The position numbers were made by a program, and so were the translations under genes. DNA of 64,000 nucleotides from positions 23,321-87,320 of the forward strand of contig JARGXX010000112.1 in NCBI GenBank assembly GCA_030374765.1, written 5' to 3'. Positions 57,301 through 64,000 of this stretch are shown here, in pieces. Source of the stretch: Agarophyton chilense (Eukaryota; Rhodophyta; Florideophyceae; Gracilariales; Gracilariaceae). The notes beneath the pieces are model-generated. The model was given only the letters and a program-made list of their open reading frames with translations. It had not been told where the DNA came from and made no database searches. Each line of letters starts with the position of its first letter. The first letter of the stretch is position 1.

Positions 57301-59564
57301 GAACGGCACTTGGTGGCCAAAACTGTGACATCCATGCGGCTTCAAACCCGGAAATGGCTGAGCTGAGTGTAGCATCTTCTACTACGAATCCTGCAGAGTA
57401 GCGAGACCAGGAGTCCATCATATGGAATACCATCAGCATGTCAAGATAAAAGTGATCAATGCATATTACATCATTGAATTCACGGTTGAGAGAGCTGAGC
57501 GAAACTTTTCGAGCTGATTTAGGCAGAGCGGTAGCTTTGCAATCGACACAGTTGAAAATTAGTTGTGATAGGTAGCGGTTTACCTCATCACTCCATAGTT
57601 TGTTGCGTTGCAGCAGTGTCTTGATGTCTGAATATGATGAATGTCCACAGACGTGCTTATGAACTTTGTCAATGATTTTTTTGACTTCAGGCCACGGTTT
57701 TGTGTCGACCGTAGTAGCAGAAAGGGAACAAATAGCTGTTTTTCTTTCGATGGTACTCGCATTAGGAGTTGCGGCTGCAAAAGTGTGATAGGGTATGTAA
57801 CTGTGTAGATCATAGTCAACCATAGTAATCGAGTCACGGGATCCGTTGTGACTGGAGAACAGTAAAGCGTTGGAGTCGAGATGGTTGATGTTACTGTAGC
57901 ATGTCACGTTTCGACCAACAACCCATTGCGACGAGCCAGATAGAACTAAATGGCGTATCTGTATTATGTTGCCATTGTCGGAGATCAGGTTGAGTACCAC
58001 GGAGCCAAGAATGCTTCGGGTGCCACTAGCATGTTCTCCAGAGCCGTATTGCCATGAGCTACGACCAGATAGAGCATCAGGTATCTCATCAAGCTGCCCA
58101 TTGAAACAGGGAAGCAGGTGGGAGCTAAGAAGCTGTAGTTCAGTTAACCCTATGGCTGAGTAGGGAGCGCCATCGTCGACCAGGGGGCCGAGATTTTCTG
58201 GAGATAAGGGCTCCTCGAGCTCAGGAGGAGATAGTTGGGCCATGTTGAACGATATGGTCTTCCCCTTCGTGGAACCAGACTGCGATGAGTCATTGTGGTT
58301 GGAGCTTGATGAGCTCAATGATTGAGGTGCCTCAGTTGATATAGTATTCGCCTTGAGCGAACCATCGGCGTTGTGATCAGAAGACCAGTGACCATACTGC
58401 TTACACTTGTGACACTGAGAACGAGACTTGAGATCTGCTAGTTGACTTGGTGTCAACTTGCGGCGTTCTCGGCGATTATTGGAACGGTAATTGGCATTTG
58501 CAGAGTTCGACACAATTGGATTTTGATCATAAGAGCTGCCTTTGGTGACTATGGGACGGTCACATTGTCTTATAACTGAGGAAACGGATTGGTAGGAAAT
58601 TGCCTGAATGAAGTCATCATTCGATGACTGGTTGCTAAGGTTTGCAGTAGATGGAGCAGCGGCAGCCAGTACCGATACACGCTGGGAGTTTTCAATAGAG
58701 GCATTTGACAATAGCATGAGAGCTGTAAGCGATTCAGGTAGCTTGGTGCTGGTAGCAAATGAGTTGAACTTTGCGACTTGAGCGGCGAAACGAGACTCAA
58801 AGCCACGAAGCGTTTCATTTGTTCCGCGGCGTGTAGACAGTAGCTCATTGAAGTCACGGTAGACTTCACTGACAACTGTAAGAGCATCACGCTGGTGGAG
58901 GACATCAACAATACGTTGCGCACCAGTAGCAGACGCAATTACATCATCAGTGATGCCAGTACAGAGGTCTCGAGCGCGTCCAAACAATTGCGACTTAAGA
59001 CATATGCCACGAAGGTCGCTGGGTATCTTATTGGAGTTGCTGTCCGGAAGACGATCATGAAATGAACTCCACAAATTAACTGCTTTCGCATATTCTTCTT
59101 GGTCTCCGCGACCATCTGTCCAGGGAACGCTCTTGATATCCCACGAGAACTTGGGACGAGCGGGTAGGTTATTACCTGGGCCCATAACTTGGAAGAAAGG
59201 GAACTTAGATCGGTTGGAGCTATCGGCAGGAACTGTTGAGATCGAGCGGTGCAGGTAGAACAAATAAGAAGCTTTAATAGAATATGAGGTATCGAGAAGT
59301 CCCGCTGTCGTCTTCTTGAGGATTGCGAACTGGAGAGCAGTATAAGTAGACAAAGAAAGCAAAGAGAGATAGTGGAGCTGTTCAGCAGGAGTGACGTTGC
59401 ATACTTAGTGTTGGATAGTTGTCACGTGAGTATTTGAACTTGGTCATGTAAAGAAGAGTTGTCACGTGAATATTTGTACTTGGTCATGTAAATGTTGCAC
59501 AAGGGTTTTGTATTTGAATGCCGAAGATGTTCATTCAAAATGGCAGGTCAATGCAATTTTCATA
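54321..59564 (-). mobile_element. Ty1/copia LTR retrotransposon, unit B copy
   Basis: Same GTTAC target duplication (54316-54320 and 59565-59569), same single LTR mismatch and same length as the unit A copy. The LTRs are 54321-54696 and 59189-59564; the primer-binding site is 59175-59188. Confidence 0.92.
54719..59185 (-). CDS. Copia Gag-Pol polyprotein, unit B copy
   Basis: Full-length frame as in unit A, start at the PBS ATG (59185). It differs from the A copy at two residues of the 1547-codon frame: Ser841 to Phe (TCT to TTT) in the region after integrase, and Ser888 to Thr (AGC to ACC) in the acidic linker before the Tudor-like segment. Both lie outside catalytic motifs. Confidence 0.9.
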   Translation of the reverse strand: MGPGNNLPARPKFSWDIKSVPWTDGRGDQEEYAKAVNLWSSFHDRLPDSNSNKIPSDLRGICLKSQLFGRARDLCTGITDDVIASATGAQRIVDVLHQRDALTVVSEVYRDFNELLSTRRGTNETLRGFESRFAAQVAKFNSFATSTKLPESLTALMLLSNASIENSQRVSVLAAAAPSTANLSNQSSNDDFIQAISYQSVSSVIRQCDRPIVTKGSSYDQNPIVSNSANANYRSNNRRERRKLTPSQLADLKSRSQCHKCKQYGHWSSDHNADGSLKANTISTEAPQSLSSSSSNHNDSSQSGSTKGKTISFNMAQLSPPELEEPLSPENLGPLVDDGAPYSAIGLTELQLLSSHLLPCFNGQLDEIPDALSGRSSWQYGSGEHASGTRSILGSVVLNLISDNGNIIQIRHLVLSGSSQWVVGRNVTCYSNINHLDSNALLFSSHNGSRDSITMVDYDLHSYIPYHTFAAATPNASTIERKTAICSLSATTVDTKPWPEVKKIIDKVHKHVCGHSSYSDIKTLLQRNKLWSDEVNRYLSQLIFNCVDCKATALPKSARKVSLSSLNREFNDVICIDHFYLDMLMVFHMMDSWSRYSAGFVVEDATLSSAISGFEAAWMSQFWPPSAVHGDNAFKKTEFLDYLKAHDIDFRPVPPRRHSKNPIESKHGIIRSIYLRLNSSHIESISPKTLAYQAIRISNDLYGSDTLSAFEMAKGFTKPIDGKYLPSPVSEELLHAQETLAAKRKLTLILRSKALTEPKINTGDLVQVYLKRNHEKRGKWLFPRAVISIDNSARTVSVTGSNGRTMSAAIEDVRPAIIDDPFATQVQETIDLLDDSISDMLDSSNASSHNESNHADTNESNNAQDHEFTADELSTALPSIGDAIEVFWPLDDQFYPGVVSATDKNGLHHIQYNDGESEELDISKETWRFTKDALSGNTADIGPSELASSEPQALQALLDHFGNKPFLRHQAQGFQQFPLVNAYSMEESAFCKTVKAVPISEVPTNANIISSHVIYKIKINDDRTLKLKARIAPHGNEDSQKNDLKTDCCQCPPTGIRILLSIASLFGWRLSKLDVKSAFLQTGDAKRDVYVVPPRECSKRSHYWLLLTAAYGLVNANAKWQVQSDKLMLDIGLSQLAYVPQLFYKMNNGKLVLVAIKIVDDVLATGETSAVDQFIQLFNKKFKLGTVAHGPQLLRFYGLNIVQMEDYSIEINASDKLSALESFPISRLRRKQYDEPLNSIEHSAYTSLNSSIGWLGISASPFCAFYASYLQQRLPSLKVSDLVCQINSVRTLKKLGTSISFPKPPRYNEYSLSVLVFSDAGRPNDYGQLGFVAGVLLGDLKKNAIFHTLSWTSHKSKRPVKSIGSAEILAASEAIDEGKVLSQGLSLLLNTHVDLLIAVDSKDLYTSLSTQRNSIDRSIRADVNCIRFEFETHSVNKILWVPGQQNLADPATKTDSPLSQTLQLALHSGTIPIDFPRALFRSSCQSLG

Positions 59565-61162
59565 GTTACTTGCTTCAGACCGAAACCTTTCAGGAATATT
59601 GTTCGAGGTCGTCAATAAAAATCGCCCTCCCACTTCTTGTCATCCTTATTCATATTCATATGTATGGGTCAACTTTCGAGTATCAAACGTGTGGGTCCTA
59701 CGTTTTTTTATTTTTCTAGAAATGCTCCTTCAGAACACGTTATCGACAGAACAATTGAGCCCACAAAATAGGCCTCTACGAGTGGAATAGAGTCTGTTTT
59801 GATGGATTCAAAACCAACACACTGTTCTTCGCTCGTAATGCTTTTTTTCCGTAGAGATGCGTAACGACATTTGTGATGTAAATCCACCTTGGTAGTCTTT
59901 CAGGGAACATGTTGCGATACGAAGGTCACTCCGGTACCGCGATGTCCGCTACGTCAGGCACCTAATTTGCCAGCTTACGTAAGCCGTACAACATTCCGCT
60001 CGCAAGAATATGTTAATTGGGTTGAGAGCCAGAGGGCTTGTAGTTACCCGTGCTGCACGCAAGAATTTGGCTGTCGATGCTGCGAATCAATGCCAACCCC
60101 TTATTTATCGCTCAGACACTTCATTAAATGATCCCAAAAAATGTTAATTTGAACAGACACACTTTTTCCCCGCCGATTTTCTCTCTAAGAACTGGCGAGC
60201 TGGTTGCATTGATTCCTTTTGCAGATTGAAATGCATCGGACCTGTATCATACCAAATTGGGCGCATAATATTCTGTACGTCTCCAAACTTAACCGCTTTT
60301 GCCGTGATGGATTCAATTTTGTTTTCGACGCTACCGTTAATACTGACGGTGACGTTGAACAAATTGCGTAAGTTATTGGAACGAAACGTTACAAGCGTCG
60401 CCGATATTATTTGGTTTGCTTCCAAGCATATGCTTGTGATGATGCCATATGCTATATGGTTGCCCTCTTTCACGCTCAAGAACTGTCGTGAAGCTGTATT
60501 TTTGAGATTATTTAACATTTGATGAGACATTAAATTCAACAAAGAGCAAATGAAACACTTCTTACCTGTTGTCTGATACAATAGTGACTATTACGTACCT
60601 TCTTCGATACAGCGTAACTAGTGACGAACTGTTAGGTTTATTTTCTCTTCTTTGTCTATAAGAGGAAGGGCGCCTTGCTTTCTCTTGAAGGAGAGGCGAG
60701 CACGGTCGCCCAGCTTCTTCGCTTTCATATTTGGATTGGGGGCGAACTGGGAGAAAGGACCATATTAGATACAGATATATACACTAGAAATCTGCTGTTA
60801 AGAACAAACGAGAGCGCCATAGAATGTTCGTCTCTATCTGCAGGTATTCACAACACAGACATGTGCCGCTGTAGCGCTCGATCGGGAGCCAAATGGCTAA
60901 TTCATCTCAATTAACAACTTTTATTTCTTTCCGATATACAAAAAAATGGAAACTTCGGAAACATGATGCAGTAGCTTTATCTTGATTCTATCGTCGATGG
61001 CACATCAAAAGAACTGTGTAAGTTGAGACATAGCAAGTCAAAAAAAAAAAAGTAAAATCAAAAAGCATGAGCCCATGCAAGAATGATGCGAATCTGATAT
61101 CAGTGAAAACGGCGACTGCGGCGACGAGAACGGCGGCGACCAGGACGGCGGCGATGGTGAGA

Positions 61163-61470
61163 TCAGAAGCACTTGATTTGCCTACCATTCAAAGGATGAA
61201 CGGGACGATTGTTTCCGAATTCAGCACTGGCCGCCAATTTCTTGTAGAGTTTCACATCAGCGAGATGGATTGGCTGCTCTTGAATGGCAACGAGCCAAGT
61301 AACTTGCTTAGAGCAGGGAGGTGTTGTAAGAGAGCCTTGATAGGTGCAGTAGCCTTCATTTCCGATGAAGGAAGACATGTGAACTGGGAAAGCATGGTCT
61401 TCAGAGTGAATATAGTAGCTCTGCGCGCGTTGAGAAAACTTCCCCTCACGCGTGGCCTGTTTCTACCATA
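61163..61470 (-). pseudogene. Alpha-carbonic anhydrase C-terminal fragment, unit B copy
   Basis: Identical to 31149-31456. Confidence 0.7.
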
Positions 61471-61491
61471 AACAAGCTGCTGAACATATGT

Positions 61492-62367
61492 TTGGAGGGT
61501 GAGCGCATGGTGGTAGAGCGTTTAGGTTCTTTTCATGCCATACATTCCGCCGGTTGGTTTCTTTGTGCGCCTTTTATTGACCGTATTGCATATCGAGTCG
61601 ACATGAGAGAACGGACTTTGTATTATCCGCCACAAAACGCAGTCACTAAGGATAACGTCACTGTTGGCGTGGATGCAGTCGTTTTTGTGCGCTTTGTTGA
61701 CGCGGAAAAGGCAGCATACGGTGCCACTGATCCACTACGCCCGGTACAAGAACTCGCCAAATCTGCCATGCGCCCCGCAGTGGGTGAATTGGAACTCGAC
61801 CCACTCTTCCACTCCCGCAAACACGTCAACCAACGCGTCAGCGACGCAGTCACAGACGCAGCATTCAACTGGGGTCTAGTAGTAACTCAACACGAAATAC
61901 TCGATGTCAAACCCGACAAGCATATTCTAGAGGCCATAGACAAGCAAGCCGCCGCCGAACGCATGCGTCGCGAAAAGGTGCCCGAGGTGGAAGGCGCGAA
62001 ACAAGCCGCCGCTCTTCAGTCGGAAGGTGTACGAATCCGCTTGGAGAATGAATCACAGGGTCATTTATTGCGCGTGCGTAACGAGGCGCGAGCGGAAGAG
62101 AGTAAATTGAGAATTGTGGCAGAGCGCAAGGCGCGTGCTATCGAACTGGAGTCTGTGGCTAGGGGAGAAGCGCTGCGTGAGATGGCGAAGGCGTTTGGAG
62201 AGCGTGGTGCCATGGAGGCGGCTAAGTTTGCTGTTGCGCTTGAGTTTGTTGATATGTACGGCCAGATGGGGAAGGGTAGTAATGCACTGATCGTTAACGA
62301 GAGGCCTGCGCATGTTGGCGCGCTACTGGCCCAGGTGGCCCCCGCGATGCACGTCAGGAAGGACTAG
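61492..62367 (+). CDS. Stomatin-like SPFH protein, unit B copy
   Basis: Identical to 31478-32353, with the same uncertain 5' end. Confidence 0.75.
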   Translation: MEGERMVVERLGSFHAIHSAGWFLCAPFIDRIAYRVDMRERTLYYPPQNAVTKDNVTVGVDAVVFVRFVDAEKAAYGATDPLRPVQELAKSAMRPAVGELELDPLFHSRKHVNQRVSDAVTDAAFNWGLVVTQHEILDVKPDKHILEAIDKQAAAERMRREKVPEVEGAKQAAALQSEGVRIRLENESQGHLLRVRNEARAEESKLRIVAERKARAIELESVARGEALREMAKAFGERGAMEAAKFAVALEFVDMYGQMGKGSNALIVNERPAHVGALLAQVAPAMHVRKD

Positions 62368-62540
62368 ATTGCAGCAAATCCAAGTTCAGTATGCTTCTCC
62401 GAAGAAAAGCGATCGGAAAGCAAAAGCATACACCTAGACATGGCTAGAATGATGTCGAGACGCTTCGCGCCATGACGTTGGCGGAAATCATGCTGTTATA
62501 CCTCTAAGAATAGTCCTTTCTGATGACCTCCAGAGGCACT

Positions 62541-64000
62541 GCTCTGTCGCTTTCTCAATTGAAACGTGCTCTTGCAGAGCAACGTTCAAATGGAAGACGC
62601 GACGAGTATGGCCGCTAGCTTGGAAACCATGTTGTGGATAAGGTGTTAAGACGCTGCTTATCGAATACGAGCCTTCGAGAGTGTGTGCGAATGTCGCCGA
62701 ATAGCTCATACATCGACACTCGCTTGTGATTCGCACGAGTCGTTCGTTGCATTCGAAATACCGCATGGCGCGTTGCAAAGTACGTTGTCGGCTGTGCCAA
62801 CTTCAGTGTATTGCAGTCGTAGTCTCGGAACTAGCTCGAATATGCGCAAATCGTGGGACTTGACGTATGGGCTGGGTAAGAGCAGACAAATGAAAGTAAC
62901 AAAATATTCTACGAGTGTGTCGCTTTACAACATGAAAGCTATCCTAACAATGCAGAGAACAAAGACCCCACCGTCTCGAAAATACCGTCTCCGTCAACGT
63001 CCTGAGCAAACGAGTCCATCACTCCATCCCCATTTGATCATACGTGACGTATCATATGCCCCATCTTGGTTGGTGTCGTAGCTGATGGAATCAACTTGAC
63101 CATCGCTATTTTCATCGCTGGCCACTCCGGTTTGGTCGGAAGCGATTTGAGGTGGTTCCTCACCTTGATCCTGAGCCATGGTGCTCTGAGTGTGCTTCCT
63201 TGCTTCTCCCCTTCCATAGCGGCCCCAGCTGCCAAACTCTTCTTTGGTCACACGCGACAGCTCGTCCTTGTCGCCTTTGATCACTGCCTTTCCCATTTTT
63301 GCGGAGGTCTTGAGGGCTTTGAGTCCGACGGATACGGGTCCAATCATGTTTAGTAGTTGTAGAAGAACGGGGGGGGGGGGGGTGGGGGAGGTAGTGGAGA
63401 GGTTGGAAAGGGGAAGATCGGTAGGAGAAAGAAGCGATGGGTGCGGTTGACGACACTCGATGTGTAGGTTGCGTAGATGTAGCTGCTGTGAGCTGGATAG
63501 GGGCGATGAGAAAAAGAAGAAGCGGGGCCATGACTCACATTTATAGTCTCTGGGAAGCTGCCGGTACCATTGTACGGCAGGCGCTTTCGTGTTTACCCTT
63601 CAGTATGTTCAGTATGGACCGGGAGATTGGAATGAACGCGGTGACGTCGTATTAAATGGGCTGAGGAGATGTTGATGGACTCGCCAGCAAGGACGCTGTT
63701 GACAAGCGACTCATATTTAGTTGTCTCGCCATAAGGAGTGGGTTTGATGACACGTACATGTCAACAAGGTAGCGAAACATGGTGAGCTGACGGCTGGCCG
63801 TATTGACGTTTTTTGAACACGAACGAGCATACTGTACTGTGTACCAGCGATGTCTATTTGGACCTGGGCATCTCCCACTTGGGAGCACACCGCTGTCGCT
63901 AAACTCGTATATCATCGACATGCTTCTACTCCTCCCCTTCTGTTCTCGAAAGCTGTCGCATATTTCAAATCTACGGTGTTTCAAAATTGTGTCGTCAAAA
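62541..64000. repeat. Tandem repeat unit C, start only
   Basis: Third copy, cut by the window end. It matches the start of unit B: short left arm, Ca-loop gene, G-run, then centre. From about 63034 it carries many single-base indels relative to A and B, in coding and noncoding sequence alike. That pattern suggests uncorrected sequence rather than natural divergence. Confidence 0.9.
62939..63347 (-). pseudogene. Ca-loop repeat protein (left copy, unit C), frameshifted
   Basis: The N-terminal part and first repeats match the other copies, but small deletions at about 63034-63053 shift the frame within the third loop. The same kilobase has many indels in noncoding sequence as well, so sequencing error is more likely than true gene loss. 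Confidence 0.6.

Larger units (their letters stand above)
32527..62540. repeat. Tandem repeat unit B (about 30.0 kb)
   Basis: Second complete copy, in the same orientation as unit A. All features of A recur. Visible differences are two substitutions in the copia Gag-Pol ORF (near 56696 and 56840), homopolymer lengths (G22 and C10 instead of G23 and C13; A6 instead of A5), and two single bases near the centre (33428 and 33574). Confidence 0.95.

Noticed and set aside
1-64000. CRISPR arrays, bacterial operons, tRNA and rRNA genes
   Set aside because: No regularly spaced short repeats; no cloverleaf or rRNA segment recognised; gene content is eukaryotic.

Overview
The window looks like nuclear DNA of a eukaryotic protist, probably alga-, oomycete- or chytrid-like. 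It holds LTR retrotransposons, PIF/Harbinger-type DDE transposons with a SANT-like (DUF6818-type) partner, an alpha-carbonic anhydrase, a stomatin-like SPFH protein and a mitochondrial-type uS15 relic. It has no operons, Shine-Dalgarno sites or CRISPR arrays. I cannot fix the lineage from sequence alone.

The main structure is a tandem array with a unit of about 30.01 kb. Unit A is 2511-32526, unit B is 32527-62540, and unit C starts at 62541 and is cut by the window end. A and B differ at only a few visible positions: two substitutions in one retrotransposon ORF, some homopolymer lengths and a few single bases. Each unit begins with an inverted repeat around an asymmetric 1,086-bp centre (3525-4610 in A). 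In A the left arm runs to the window start (at least 3.5 kb). In B and C only about 1.0-1.07 kb of left arm remains before the junction with the previous unit. In A the outer arms differ by 11 substitutions and one 4-bp indel over about 2.5 kb. The inverted duplication is therefore older than the tandem one.

Layout of unit A: a divergent pair of genes for a small protein with four 13-residue Asp/Asn/Gly Ca-loop repeats flanks the centre (2909-3319 and 4808-5218). A decayed copia element follows on the minus strand (about 5535-10833), split by a probable solo LTR (8418-9050). Next is a decayed PIF/Harbinger transposase (about 11248-12280) with a second, TIR-bounded DNA transposon (12284-15141) inserted in it. 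That second element holds a DDE transposase with three in-frame stops and a convergent DUF6818/SANT-like gene. Then come a uS15m-like relic (about 15440-15927), about 3 kb with nothing recognisable, a gag-like relic (19551-21399), a coiled-coil ORF, a third transposase relic (22350-23080) and an alpha-carbonic anhydrase relic (about 23714-24307). The relic is interrupted at its 3' end by an intact-looking Ty1/copia element (24308-29551). The unit closes with a second, inverted carbonic anhydrase fragment (31149-31456) head to head with an SPFH/stomatin-like ORF (31478-32353).

The most informative single element is the copia retrotransposon. It has a near-identical LTR pair, a 5-bp target-site duplication, one long Gag-Pol ORF and a Tudor-like segment between integrase and reverse transcriptase. 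Its primer-binding site matches the anticodon arm of initiator tRNA-Met, so the PBS itself supplies an in-frame AUG. Almost everything else in the unit is in decay. The Ca-loop protein, the SPFH ORF and this retrotransposon are the best candidates for living genes. Indels cluster in the last kilobase of the window, which suggests poorly polished sequence, such as a contig end.
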